From Thalassotalea eurytherma (lineage in GTDB: Bacteria; Pseudomonadota; Gammaproteobacteria; Enterobacterales; Alteromonadaceae): a stretch of DNA of 64,000 nt. The position numbers were made by a program, and so were the translations under genes. The notes under the pieces were generated by a model. It saw nothing but the letters and a program-made list of their open reading frames with translations, was not told the DNA's origin and did not search any database. Below are positions 45,918 through 56,396 of the stretch, one piece after another; position 1 is the stretch's first letter; each line of letters starts with the position of its first letter. The stretch spans positions 1 through 64,000 of the forward strand of contig NZ_BSSU01000007.1 in NCBI RefSeq assembly GCF_030161415.1. Direction: 5' to 3'.

Positions 45918-45942
45918 TGGATTAGCGGGTCAAGCTATTTTT

Positions 45943-45958
45943 AGACGTCTAAACTTCT
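45943..45958 (+). promoter_or_regulatory. Met boxes (MetJ operator), metJ side
   Basis: A second perfect AGACGTCT at 45943-45950 is followed by AAACTTCT (6 of 8). It lies 81 bases upstream of metJ, so metJ is probably autoregulated as in E. coli. Confidence 0.88.
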
Positions 45959-46031
45959 ACACATTCATAGTTGACTGTTTTCTCACAACCAGTACAATTC
46001 CAATGGTTTAAAAACTTTTAGAGGTATTTTC

Positions 46032-46361
46032 ATGGCGAAGTGGAATGGTGAATATATAAACCCATATGCCGAACATGGTAAAAAAAGCGAACAAGTAAAA
46101 AAAATAACGGTATCCATTCCTTTACGTGTATTGAAAGTGTTAACTGACGAGCGTACAAGACGCCAAGTCAATAACTTGCGTCATGCAACAAATAGTGAAT
46201 TGTTATGTGAAGCGTTTTTACATGCCTTTACTGGGCAACCATTACCTGATGATGAAGACTTAACAAAAGATAATCCTGAGAAACTACCAGCGAGTGTTCG
46301 CAAGGTGCTTGCAGAAAATGGGATTACTGATTTTAGTATCTTTGAAGATGATGAAGAATAA
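46032..46361 (+). CDS. metJ: methionine repressor MetJ
   Basis: Ribbon-helix-helix repressor of 109 residues using S-adenosylmethionine as corepressor. [30 protein letters not shown] is the near-invariant N-terminus including the beta ribbon; [40 protein letters not shown] forms the helices. It is four residues longer than E. coli MetJ. It is divergent from metBL with two Met-box arrays between, and is closed by a strong terminator. Confidence 0.98.
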   Translation: MAKWNGEYINPYAEHGKKSEQVKKITVSIPLRVLKVLTDERTRRQVNNLRHATNSELLCEAFLHAFTGQPLPDDEDLTKDNPEKLPASVRKVLAENGITDFSIFEDDEE

Positions 46362-46372
46362 TCATCTTAAAT

Positions 46373-46402
46373 AAAAAAACGCGCCTGTTGGCGCGTTTTT
46401 TT
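46373..46402. terminator. bidirectional terminator between metJ and malic enzyme
   Basis: ACGCGCC (46379-46385) pairs with GGCGCGT (46390-46396), loop TGTT, with seven A's before and seven T's after. It serves both convergent genes. Confidence 0.95.
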
Positions 46403-46415
46403 GATCTAATACTCT

Positions 46416-47657
46416 CTAGATAAAGTAGTTTTCAGGCAATTCAATTTGAGCAACGCCAGATTCAATTGCCGCTAATGCGACAGCGCGAGCCACTCTTGCA
46501 CATAGACGAGAATCCATTGGCTTAGGAATTATATACTCTTTACCAAAGATCAGTGATGTTTCACCGCTTGCTAAAAGTACTTCTTCAGGAACAGGTTCTT
46601 TAGTTAATTCTCGAATTGCATTCACCGCAGCAATTTTCATTTCATCATTTATTTTCGTCGCACGAACATCTAATGCCCCTCTGAAAATAAACGGGAAACA
46701 TAACACGTTGTTCACCTGATTTGGATAATCAGAACGACCTGTCGCGATGATCACATCGTCACGCGCAGCTTTGGCAAGTTCGGGTTTTATTTCTGGATCT
46801 GGATTTGAACAAGCAAAGACAACTGGGTTAGGTGCCATCAATTTTAGTTGCTCAGCAGACAGTAAATTAGGGCCTGAAACGCCAACAAAAACATCTGCGC
46901 CATCAATCGCTTCTTCAAGTGTGCGTTTGTCTGTATTATTAGCAAAGAGCTTTTTATATTCGTTCAAGTCATCACGGCGTGTGTGCACAACACCCTTGCG
47001 ATCAAGCATGTAAATTTTTTCACGTTGTGCACCACACTTAATCAGTAGCTCCATACAAGCGATTGCGGCAGCACCTGCGCCCATACAAACAATATTAGCA
47101 TGCTTGATGTTTTTACCTTGAATCTCTAGTGCGTTAATCATACCCGCAGCAGTCACAATCGCCGTACCATGCTGATCATCATGAAACACAGGTACCTTGC
47201 AACGTTCAATTAATGCTTTTTCAATTTGGAAACATTCTGGTGCTTTAATGTCTTCAAGGTTAATACCACCAAAACTATCAGCAATATTAGCAACAGTAGA
47301 GATGAACTCTTCAACCGTATTGTGGGTTACTTCAATATCAAATGAATTAATGTCAGCAAAACGTTTAAACAGAAGGGCTTTACCTTCCATTACCGGCTTT
47401 GACGCCATAGGACCTAAATTACCTAATCCTAAAATTGCAGTACCATTTGAGATAACGGCAACGGTGTTACCTTTACCTGTATATTTGTAGACATCATCTG
47501 GATTCTCTGCGATTTCTCTTACCGGCTCTGCTACACCTGGGCTATAGGCCAGTGAGAGATCTTTTGACGTTTCAGCAGGAGTAGTAATTTCAACGCTAAT
47601 TTTGCCTGGCGTTGGAGCGGCATGGTAATCAAGAGCTTGCTGACGTAAATCGGCCAT
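46416..47657 (-). CDS. NAD(P)-dependent malic enzyme, short form
   Basis: Oxaloacetate-decarboxylating malate dehydrogenase of 413 residues, malate to pyruvate and CO2. LAYSPGVAEPVREIA and NGTAILGLGNLGPMASKPVMEGKA are in the N-terminal domain; VPVFHDDQHGTAIVTAAGMINAL and VCMGAGAAAIACMELL belong to the metal and NAD(P) sites. It is the single-domain type, lacking the phosphotransacetylase-like C-terminal half of E. coli MaeB. Cofactor preference cannot be read with confidence. Monocistronic, ending at the shared terminator. Confidence 0.95.
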   Translation of the reverse strand: MADLRQQALDYHAAPTPGKISVEITTPAETSKDLSLAYSPGVAEPVREIAENPDDVYKYTGKGNTVAVISNGTAILGLGNLGPMASKPVMEGKALLFKRFADINSFDIEVTHNTVEEFISTVANIADSFGGINLEDIKAPECFQIEKALIERCKVPVFHDDQHGTAIVTAAGMINALEIQGKNIKHANIVCMGAGAAAIACMELLIKCGAQREKIYMLDRKGVVHTRRDDLNEYKKLFANNTDKRTLEEAIDGADVFVGVSGPNLLSAEQLKLMAPNPVVFACSNPDPEIKPELAKAARDDVIIATGRSDYPNQVNNVLCFPFIFRGALDVRATKINDEMKIAAVNAIRELTKEPVPEEVLLASGETSLIFGKEYIIPKPMDSRLCARVARAVALAAIESGVAQIELPENYFI

Positions 47658-48124
47658 TAGTATTTCCTAAAAAGTCTACGATGATAAAGAAACTGTGTTT
47701 GAAAGTTTTCTTGAAAAGCTTCAAGTACGCATATGGTAAGTGATTGCTTTCTCGCAATTCAAGAGCTGACAAAGCCTACCAGTTAGTATGACACTGAAAA
47801 TAGTGCAACAGCTCTAAGCTAAATTCACATTATTTTGTTAAATATTCGCTATGCCTTTTTGCAATATTTCATTAATGTGTTTCTAGAGGATCACAACTAA
47901 TGACAACATTTGGTGAATTTTAAAGCTTTTTAGATACTATTTGATTCGTGTTTAAGTTATCAAATAACAGGGAAATCAATGCGTATTAGCGCCCAGTTTT
48001 GAAAGCAATAGATGGATAAATATGTAATAAAAAAATTTATATTTTTTTGTTATGTAATAGAAAGTTTGGACAAAAAAAAGCCAACACGATGGTTGGCTTT
48101 TTTTCATTTTTAATATCGAATCGA
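47658..48124. other. 467-bp gap between malic enzyme and purA
   Basis: AT-rich non-coding region holding the malic enzyme promoter (minus strand) and the purA terminator (48072-48104). A 9-bp direct repeat TATGTAATA occurs at 48021-48029 and 48051-48059, exactly 30 bp apart, flanking an A/T-only tract. No ORF of convincing length, RNA gene or mobile element was seen. Confidence 0.5.
48072..48104 (-). terminator. terminator after purA
   Basis: GCCAAC (48080-48085) pairs with GTTGGC (48092-48097), extended by eight A's opposite seven T's. It lies 21 bases past the purA stop and works in either direction. Confidence 0.93.
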
Positions 48125-49441
<1,317 letters not shown>

Positions 49442-49545
49442 TTAGGCGGGGATTCTAACAAATATCTAAGGTCAGTAAAAGTGTTAATTGCACACTTATT
49501 AACCAAATCATCATTTTAATTTTCATTTAGGAATAAGTAATTGTT

Positions 49546-49734
49546 TTAGTTAAGCATCCAAAGTAAGACAGCACCTATAACCATAATAGACAGACCTATA
49601 TTTCGAATATTAGCTGTCGGCTCTTGTGCTATTTTCGCTACATAGGCACGCCATTTATTAGGGAATAAAGCAGGAACAATACCTTCAATAATCAAGGCGA
49701 TAGCAAATGCTGTTAGGAGTAATTCTAGTGACAT
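49546..49734 (-). CDS. yjeT: YjeT/DUF2065 small membrane protein
   Basis: Protein of 62 residues with two hydrophobic helices (about 4-23 and 46-61) around FPNKWRAYVAKIAQEPTANIRNIGL, the DUF2065 signature. It lies between hflC and purA exactly as yjeT does in E. coli. Function unknown. A hairpin terminator separates it from hflC, so it may have its own promoter or depend on read-through. Confidence 0.92.
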   Translation of the reverse strand: MSLELLLTAFAIALIIEGIVPALFPNKWRAYVAKIAQEPTANIRNIGLSIMVIGAVLLWMLN

Positions 49735-49745
49735 AAATTAACCCG

Positions 49746-49777
49746 AAAAAAAAGCCATGACATGGTCATGGCTTTTT
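49746..49777 (-). terminator. terminator after hflC
   Basis: GCCATGAC (49754-49761) pairs with GTCATGGC (49765-49772), loop ATG, flanked by A and T runs. It lies immediately past the hflC stop. Confidence 0.92.
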
Positions 49778-49780
49778 GAT

Positions 49781-50665
49781 TTATTTTGAAGATTTACTAT
49801 CTTTTAAATAATTAAAGAAGTCTCCATCAGGTTTCACCACCATGATGTCATTCTTGTTACTGAAACTCTTTTGGTAGGCTTCTAAGCTTCTATAGAAAGA
49901 AAAGAACTCTTTATCTTGATTGTAAGCATCAGCATACACTTTAGCTGCAAGTGCATCACCCTCACCTCGAATTTCAAAAGCTGTCTTCTGAGCCTCTGCA
50001 AGCATAACCGTAACTTTTGCATCAATCGTTGCACGGATAATTTCCGATTGCTCTTGACCTTCAGAACGGTGTTCTTTTGCTACTGCTGTACGTTCAGCTC
50101 TCATACGGTCATAAATTGAATTACTCACCTCAGTTGGTAAGTTAATCGCTTTAATACGCACGTCGATAACTTCAATACCTAAGTCTTCTTTTGAGCTTTC
50201 TGCACTTTCTAACGCTTTTGACATAATGCCATCACGATCACCAGAAACAATTTCTTTTATTGTGCGTGCACCAAACTCTGTACGTAAGCCGTTATTAACT
50301 TTTTGCTTAAGTAACGCAGATGCATTATCAACATTACCTGATGTACGTAGGTAGAACGTTGAAAAATCAACGATTCGCCATTTTACGTACGAATCTACCA
50401 TTAAGTCTTTTTTCTCTGCTGTTACAAAACGATCAGGTGCTTCATCTAACGTTTGAATACGCGCATCAAACTTGGTCACATTTTCAATCATTGGGACTTT
50501 GAAGTGCAAACCTGGTTCATACACCAACATTTCTTGTGTATCCGCATCACGTTTAATTTTCTTAAATTGGAAGGCAATTGCACGTTGCCCTTCGTTGACA
50601 ACAAACACTGACGATACAAACATCACTAACAATAGTGAGATAACAATCATTACAATATTTTTCAT
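49781..50665 (-). CDS. hflC: FtsH protease modulator HflC
   Basis: SPFH/band-7 protein of 294 residues with one N-terminal membrane helix (about 4-22) and a large periplasmic domain. VNEGQRAIAFQFKKI, YVKWRIVDFSTFYLRT and GIEVIDVRIKAINLP are typical, followed by the ERTAVAKEHRSEGQEQSEIIRA coiled coil. With HflK it forms a cage around FtsH. Three bases downstream of hflK. Confidence 0.97.
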   Translation of the reverse strand: MKNIVMIVISLLLVMFVSSVFVVNEGQRAIAFQFKKIKRDADTQEMLVYEPGLHFKVPMIENVTKFDARIQTLDEAPDRFVTAEKKDLMVDSYVKWRIVDFSTFYLRTSGNVDNASALLKQKVNNGLRTEFGARTIKEIVSGDRDGIMSKALESAESSKEDLGIEVIDVRIKAINLPTEVSNSIYDRMRAERTAVAKEHRSEGQEQSEIIRATIDAKVTVMLAEAQKTAFEIRGEGDALAAKVYADAYNQDKEFFSFYRSLEAYQKSFSNKNDIMVVKPDGDFFNYLKDSKSSK

Positions 50666-50668
50666 TGT

Positions 50669-51817
50669 TTAGTTTCTCCCACTATTAAAACGATCTGAAC
50701 GGCCAGAAGCACTATTCATCGTCGTTGAAGGTTGTTGTTGTGACGTTGCCGAGTTCATCGGTTGCGATGTGCGCGCTGGCGCAGTGTTTTGTTGATTGAT
50801 CATTTTATCAAGCGGGATGTACATCATATTATTACCGCCTTCAACATCAACCATTACTTTGGAGGTATTTGCATACACTTTTTCCATCGTCGCTAGGTAT
50901 AAGCGCTCTCGTGTCACTTCAGGTGCAGCTTGGTATTCTGGTAACAGCTTTGTAAAGCGTGCTACTTCACCTTCTGCGTCTAAAACAGTTTGTTGCTTAT
51001 AAGCTAACGCCTCTTGCTCCATGCGGCTCACTCGACCACGAGCGCGAGGCTCTATGCCTCTTGCATAGGCTTCAGCTTCACGTATGTAGCGAATTTCATC
51101 TTCTTGTGCAGAAATAGCGTCATCAAATGCGTCTTTCACTTCTTCAGGAGGACGAGCATCTTTAAAGTTAACGTCAACAACCATTAAGCCCATGTTGTAT
51201 GGCTCAATAATCTTCTCAAGTTCTTGCCAAACACTTTGACGAACTTGCTCACGACCACTTGTTAGCACGTCATCCATTTCTGAATGACCAACAACATAAC
51301 GTAATGCACTATCTAATGCTTCGCTTAAACTACTATCAGCATTCGTAACGCTGAAAATATAATCACGGGCATCAATAACACGGTACTGCACCTGCATTTC
51401 TACACGTACTACGTTCTCGTCTTGCGTTAACATGAAACCAGATGCTGGCAAATCACGTGTGGTTTGCACATCAACAGGAATAATGTGTTCGACAAACGTC
51501 CACTTCCAACTTAAACCCGGCTCTACTAAACCAACATATTCACCAAAACGTAATTTAACACCTCGTTCCGCTTCTTTAATTGTATAGATACACGAGTAGG
51601 CATAAACAACTAATGCCACAAGTAGGGCTACAATAATAACGGCACTTGGGAAACTGTTGCTTGATTTATTTGATGAGCCATTGGAGCCACCAAATACGCC
51701 GCCAAATTTATTGCCTAAGTCTTTAAACAAATCGTCTAAATCAGGTGGACCTTGATTATTGCCACCTTTGTTTTTCCAGGGATCTTTATCATCTTTCCCC
51801 GGTTCATTCCAAGCCAT
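50669..51817 (-). CDS. hflK: FtsH protease modulator HflK
   Basis: SPFH protein of 382 residues. The cytoplasmic N-terminus is Gly/Asn/Asp-rich (MAWNEPGKDDKDPWKNKGG, then DLDDLFKDLG), followed by one membrane helix (about 57-75), a band-7 domain (KEAERGVKLRFGEYVGLVEPGL) and a coiled coil (EAEAYARGIEPRARGRVSRMEQEALAYKQ). The C-terminal tail is Gln/Ser/Asn-rich. Partner of HflC in the same unit. Confidence 0.97.
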   Translation of the reverse strand: MAWNEPGKDDKDPWKNKGGNNQGPPDLDDLFKDLGNKFGGVFGGSNGSSNKSSNSFPSAVIIVALLVALVVYAYSCIYTIKEAERGVKLRFGEYVGLVEPGLSWKWTFVEHIIPVDVQTTRDLPASGFMLTQDENVVRVEMQVQYRVIDARDYIFSVTNADSSLSEALDSALRYVVGHSEMDDVLTSGREQVRQSVWQELEKIIEPYNMGLMVVDVNFKDARPPEEVKDAFDDAISAQEDEIRYIREAEAYARGIEPRARGRVSRMEQEALAYKQQTVLDAEGEVARFTKLLPEYQAAPEVTRERLYLATMEKVYANTSKVMVDVEGGNNMMYIPLDKMINQQNTAPARTSQPMNSATSQQQPSTTMNSASGRSDRFNSGRN

Positions 51818-51908
51818 GATGCTCTCCGAATAGTCACTAAAAAAATTATTTTGCTGATATTAGTATCATTTTCGACAAATTAAGAAGAAAAGACAATAGA
51901 TCAGACTG

Positions 51909-53189
51909 TTAATGCTCAATAAAGTGTTCAATCGTTGCTGTTTTTGCAATTCGATTCCACTCTCTTTCTGGTAATTTGACGGCTAAGATGCAATTACCTT
52001 GGTCGTCATAGCTTTCTTTTGTAATACAGTTTAATTGATAAAACTCACCACGAAGCTTGCCTGCTGAAGGAGGTATTCTCAATGTATGCTGAACAATTTG
52101 AACGCCTAAACGTTCTGCTAACGCTTTATATAACAATTCAACGCCTTGGTTAGCACGAGCAGATAACCATACACGAATTGGTAACCCATTCTCATCTCTA
52201 TCGATACGTGGCGCAATATCATTTAGGTTATCTATTTTGTTACAAATTAATAACTGGGGCACATCGCCAGCATCAATCTCGTTAAGTACTTCTTCGACTT
52301 GTTCCATGTTTTCTTGGCGACGTTCATCTGAAATATCAACCACATGCAACAATAAATGAGCCTCACGTGTTTCAGTTAACGTTGCTTTAAACGCCGCAAC
52401 TAAGTCATGAGGTAAATGGCGAATAAAACCTACGGTATCTGCGAGGATAACCCGACCAACATCTTCAACATCGATGCGCCTTAACGTTGGATCGAGTGTT
52501 GCAAATAGCTGATCAGCAGCATATACGTCAGCTTGCGTAATCGTATTAAATAATGTTGATTTACCAGCGTTAGTATACCCGACTAAAGAGACAGTCGGTA
52601 TTTCAGCGCGGGTTCTTGAGCGTCTACCTTGCTGTCGCTGCTTCTCAACTTTATCTAAGCGCTTTTGAATATTATTCATGCGCTCACGTAATAATCGGCG
52701 GTCTGTCTCTAACTGAGTTTCACCAGGACCACGCAAGCCAATACCACCTTTTTGACGTTCAAGGTGAGTCCAACCACGTATGAGTCGAGAACTAATGTGA
52801 CGTAATTGCGCAAGTTCAACTTGTAATTTACCCTCATGGGTACGTGCTCGTTGAGCAAAAATATCTAAAATAAGCGTTGTACGATCGACAACACGACATT
52901 CACACAGTGCTTCAACATTTTTTTCTTGAGATGGGCTAAGGCTGTGATTAAAAAGAACAACGTTTGCGCTATGTAGTTTTACCGCTTCTGCTATTTCTTC
53001 TACCTTACCTGAGCCGACAAAATATTTGCTATGGGGGGTGTTTCGCTTGCCAGTAATCACATCAAGTGCCGAAACACCTGATGATGACACTAACATTTCA
53101 AATTCTTGTAGATCTTCTCGACTGCTTTCGTCAGGAAAATCTACATGAACTAAGATTGCTTGCTCACCTGCCTGATAACGATCAAACAA
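51909..53189 (-). CDS. hflX: ribosome-associated GTPase HflX
   Basis: GTPase of 426 residues that binds and splits stalled 70S ribosomes. The N-terminal HflX domain has KYFVGSGKVEEIAEAVK and VVDRTTLILDIFAQRARTHEGKLQVELAQL. A coiled linker precedes the G domain: G1 GYTNAGKSTLFN, G3 DTVGFIRHLPHDL, G4 NKID. Lies downstream of hfq by 33 bases and 91 bases upstream of hflK, the E. coli order. Confidence 0.97.
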   Translation of the reverse strand: MFDRYQAGEQAILVHVDFPDESSREDLQEFEMLVSSSGVSALDVITGKRNTPHSKYFVGSGKVEEIAEAVKLHSANVVLFNHSLSPSQEKNVEALCECRVVDRTTLILDIFAQRARTHEGKLQVELAQLRHISSRLIRGWTHLERQKGGIGLRGPGETQLETDRRLLRERMNNIQKRLDKVEKQRQQGRRSRTRAEIPTVSLVGYTNAGKSTLFNTITQADVYAADQLFATLDPTLRRIDVEDVGRVILADTVGFIRHLPHDLVAAFKATLTETREAHLLLHVVDISDERRQENMEQVEEVLNEIDAGDVPQLLICNKIDNLNDIAPRIDRDENGLPIRVWLSARANQGVELLYKALAERLGVQIVQHTLRIPPSAGKLRGEFYQLNCITKESYDDQGNCILAVKLPEREWNRIAKTATIEHFIEH

Positions 53190-53222
53190 ATGAAGTACTC
53201 CTAATGGTTGGTACTACAAGCA

Positions 53223-53492
53223 TTAATCCTGATTGTCCATTGGCTGGTTAAAGCCACCTTGATTACTTGTTGGAGCAGGATTAGTGTTTACAGCACGAGA
53301 CGGCACAACCGTTGAAATAGCGTGTTTATACACCATTTGGCTTACCGTGTTCTTTAATAAAATAACAAACTGGTCAAATGACTCGACTTGGCCTTGCAGC
53401 TTAATGCCATTTACTAAGTAAATTGCCACTGGAATGCGATCACGACGTAATGCATTCAAAAATGGGTCTTGTAAAGATTGCCCCTTTGCCAT
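53223..53492 (-). CDS. hfq: RNA chaperone Hfq
   Basis: Sm-like hexameric protein of 89 residues that pairs small RNAs with mRNAs. The Sm1 motif ([40 protein letters not shown]) and Sm2 [12 protein letters not shown] are canonical, including the RNA-binding Lys-His. The C-terminal tail is short and Asn/Pro/Gly-rich. Between miaA and hflX as usual. Confidence 0.98.
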   Translation of the reverse strand: MAKGQSLQDPFLNALRRDRIPVAIYLVNGIKLQGQVESFDQFVILLKNTVSQMVYKHAISTVVPSRAVNTNPAPTSNQGGFNQPMDNQD

Positions 53493-53580
53493 TATTGGCC
53501 CCTTTTTTTTATTGTTAGTGAAATAAATTTTTTTAATTCAGCAGGTTAACTAGCTGTTAACATTCATTATACACAATTGT

Positions 53581-54516
53581 TTATAATTTGCTTATTTGTG
53601 ATGTAATTACTTGTAAATTGTTGTTGTCTTCCATTTCCAACCAGGTGAGTTCATCCCAACCTCTTAACCACGTTAATTGACGTTTAGCCAATTGTCTAGT
53701 AGCACATACACCTTTAAAGATCATTTCATCAAAATCGTACTCACCATTGAGGTGTTGCCACATTTGACGATACCCGACACATCGAATCGATGGTAAGTTT
53801 TCATGTAAATCACCACGGGCCTTTAATTGCACAACTTCTTCTTTGAAGCCTTGTTCGACCATTTTATTAAATCTTATTTCAATACGTTCATGCAAGGTTT
53901 TTCGATCTTTAGGCGTGATTGCAAATTGTAAAACATCCCCGGTTAAACGTTGACCTTTTATTGCGGTTAATTGTGTCAAAGTATTTCCTGTAATACGGAA
54001 TACTTCTAACGCACGTGTTAGCCGTTGCGGGTCGTTCGGATGAATACGATTTGCAGATTCAGGATCTATTGTTGCCAATTCGGCATGTAATGCGTCCCAG
54101 CCCTTTTCTTGCGCTTCTTTTTCAATTTGCGCCCGAATATCTGCATTTGCTTCAGGCAGCGGAGAAATTCCATCAATTAAGCTTTTGAAGTACATCATAG
54201 TACCTCCTACCAACAAAGGAATCCGACCACTTTGGCGAATTTCCTCAATTGCTTGCAGTGCGTCCTTACAAAACTCAGCCGCAGAGTAGCTTTCTAATGG
54301 ATCAATTAAATCAATTAAACGATGTGGATACTTAGCCAACTCTTCTGACGTTGGCTTAGCCGTACCTATATCCATCCCCTTAAAGACAAGGGCAGAATCA
54401 ACACTAATAATCTCACACGGCAGGGTATCGTATAGCTCCATCGCTAACGCAGTTTTACCTGACGCGGTTGGCCCCATCAAACAAATGACAGGTGGTAATT
54501 TATTATCAGCGGACAT
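53581..54516 (-). CDS. miaA: tRNA dimethylallyltransferase MiaA
   Basis: Enzyme of 311 residues that puts a dimethylallyl group on A37 of tRNAs reading UNN codons. The P-loop [11 protein letters not shown] is near residue 15, then [39 protein letters not shown], and [10 protein letters not shown]. It lies three bases after mutL. Normal length (E. coli 316). Confidence 0.98.
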   Translation of the reverse strand: MSADNKLPPVICLMGPTASGKTALAMELYDTLPCEIISVDSALVFKGMDIGTAKPTSEELAKYPHRLIDLIDPLESYSAAEFCKDALQAIEEIRQSGRIPLLVGGTMMYFKSLIDGISPLPEANADIRAQIEKEAQEKGWDALHAELATIDPESANRIHPNDPQRLTRALEVFRITGNTLTQLTAIKGQRLTGDVLQFAITPKDRKTLHERIEIRFNKMVEQGFKEEVVQLKARGDLHENLPSIRCVGYRQMWQHLNGEYDFDEMIFKGVCATRQLAKRQLTWLRGWDELTWLEMEDNNNLQVITSQISKL

Positions 54517-54519
54517 AAC

Positions 54520-56376
54520 TTACATCTTTAATTGGCTTGTACTGGATGTAAGGTCAACTATAGACGAATTCAAGGCAATATATTGATTAAAGTCATTTTG
54601 ATGTTGGTTTTGCATTTGACGCCAAACAGGTAAATAACTATCTGTATCAATTTGCTCAGGCACAAGACGTGTTGCTAAAAAGTCTAACCAGTATTCAGTG
54701 ATCGTTTCTTGTTGCTGTTGAACGTCAGTTAATTGCGCTAGGAAATTTAAGGCTTTTTGAATAAACTCGTTGATATCAAGTGCCCGCAATAGTGCTGGAA
54801 ATTGCTTGATAACCACACCTTGTTGATAGCTTAAAACAATACCAGACTGCTTAAACAGCGCCTCAAATTGTTCGATTAAACTGATATGTTCTTGGACAAT
54901 GTTCACTTTAATTGGCAACAATAAAGGTTGGCTCACTAAACCCGTTGCCCACTTTTCTTGTAATGACAATAAATAGGATTTTTTGGCTAAATTAATCGCG
55001 TCAAATATTTTCAGTTTACCTTCATCAATAATCAGTCCATATTGATTTTCAACAACAGCTAACAAAGATAGTTGCGGTGTACTAGCTTCGCCATCAACTA
55101 AAGCGTGTTCTCGCTCGGCAACAAATGCCTTAGCCGGTGTCATTAACGATTGGTAGTTTTGGCTCGCCTGTTTTGACACTTGGCTACTACCATAATGGCT
55201 AACGTTACTTGCTTGACTTGAATGGTGATTTTGACTGTTCGTAGATGCCAAAGGCGTAACGTAGCCTCTAACCTCATTAGTTTGTTCAGGCCGATTTAAA
55301 GGAGAAATAGCTGGCGATGAAACCACTGCAGGTTCTTGAACTGGGTATTGGTCTTCATCCTGATATAAAGCAGGTTCGCTAACACTTGCTAACGCTTTGT
55401 TGCATACCGAAAAAATAAAGTCGTGAATATAGCGCCCTTGATGAAATCTAACTTCATGTTTAGCAGGGTGAACATTCACGTCTACTTCACGGTGATCAAG
55501 CGTTAAATATAAAACAAACGCTGGATATTGATCACTTGCAAGGTACTCGCTGTAGGCTTGTTTAATCGCGTGATTAATTAATTTATCACGCATCATCCGC
55601 CCATTCACATAGCTATAGCATAAGTCGTTTTGACTGCGTGAAAACTGCGGTAGGCCTATCCAACCCCATAACGTTAAATCATTGTGATGAGTTTTGACTT
55701 CAATGGCATTGGCTAAAAAGCTTTGCCCGCAAACTTGCCCGATACGTTTGGCATAGCTTTCTTCATTTGCACACTGGCGATAGTGTTTAATCTGCTTACC
55801 ATTATGCGTAAGAATAAAACTGACATCGAAATAGGCTAATGCGATGCGCTTGATCACTTCTTCAATATGAGTAAATTCTGTTTTTTCCGTACGCAAAAAT
55901 TTGCGCCTTGCTGGTGTATTAAAAAACAAGTCAACGACATCAACAGTTGTACCATTGGGGTGCGCTGCTGGTAACACCTCAACAGCCATATCTCGACCTT
56001 CAGCTTTGGCTTGCCAGGCTTGTTCCTGTGCTTCGGGTTTTGATGTCAACGTTAAGCGTGCAACTGAGCTAATACTGGCTAATGCTTCGCCTCGGAAGCC
56101 TAAACTAGCAATGGCTTCCAAATCATCTAAATCTTTTATTTTTGACGTTGCATGTCGACTTAACGCCAACGTTAATTCGTCTTTAACGATGCCTTTACCG
56201 TTATCAACGATACGGATGCGCTTTGAGCCACCTTTTTCAATGTCGATACGAATTTTGGTTGCACCGGCGTCAAGGCTGTTCTCAACCAACTCCTTAACAA
56301 CAGATGCTGGGCGCTCAACAACCTCACCTGCTGCGATTTGGTTAGCAAGGCGAGCGGGTAATATTTTTATTGTCAT
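54520..56376 (-). CDS. mutL: DNA mismatch repair protein MutL
   Basis: GHKL ATPase of 618 residues coupling MutS recognition to MutH incision. The N-terminal ATPase motifs are intact: IAAGEVVERPASVVKELVENSLDAG, DNGKGI, ATSKI, and GFRGEALASI. A variable Gln/Ser-rich linker (about 330-420) precedes the C-terminal dimerisation domain. No DQHAxxE endonuclease motif is seen, which fits the MutH/Dam-dependent type; dam is in this window. Confidence 0.97.
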   Translation of the reverse strand: MTIKILPARLANQIAAGEVVERPASVVKELVENSLDAGATKIRIDIEKGGSKRIRIVDNGKGIVKDELTLALSRHATSKIKDLDDLEAIASLGFRGEALASISSVARLTLTSKPEAQEQAWQAKAEGRDMAVEVLPAAHPNGTTVDVVDLFFNTPARRKFLRTEKTEFTHIEEVIKRIALAYFDVSFILTHNGKQIKHYRQCANEESYAKRIGQVCGQSFLANAIEVKTHHNDLTLWGWIGLPQFSRSQNDLCYSYVNGRMMRDKLINHAIKQAYSEYLASDQYPAFVLYLTLDHREVDVNVHPAKHEVRFHQGRYIHDFIFSVCNKALASVSEPALYQDEDQYPVQEPAVVSSPAISPLNRPEQTNEVRGYVTPLASTNSQNHHSSQASNVSHYGSSQVSKQASQNYQSLMTPAKAFVAEREHALVDGEASTPQLSLLAVVENQYGLIIDEGKLKIFDAINLAKKSYLLSLQEKWATGLVSQPLLLPIKVNIVQEHISLIEQFEALFKQSGIVLSYQQGVVIKQFPALLRALDINEFIQKALNFLAQLTDVQQQQETITEYWLDFLATRLVPEQIDTDSYLPVWRQMQNQHQNDFNQYIALNSSIVDLTSSTSQLKM

Positions 56377-56396
56377 TTATGATTTCTTAGCAAAGG

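Noticed and set aside
53493-53580. Small RNA or heat-shock promoter between miaA and hfq
   Set aside because: Only an AT-rich gap with no convincing boxes or terminator-like hairpin.
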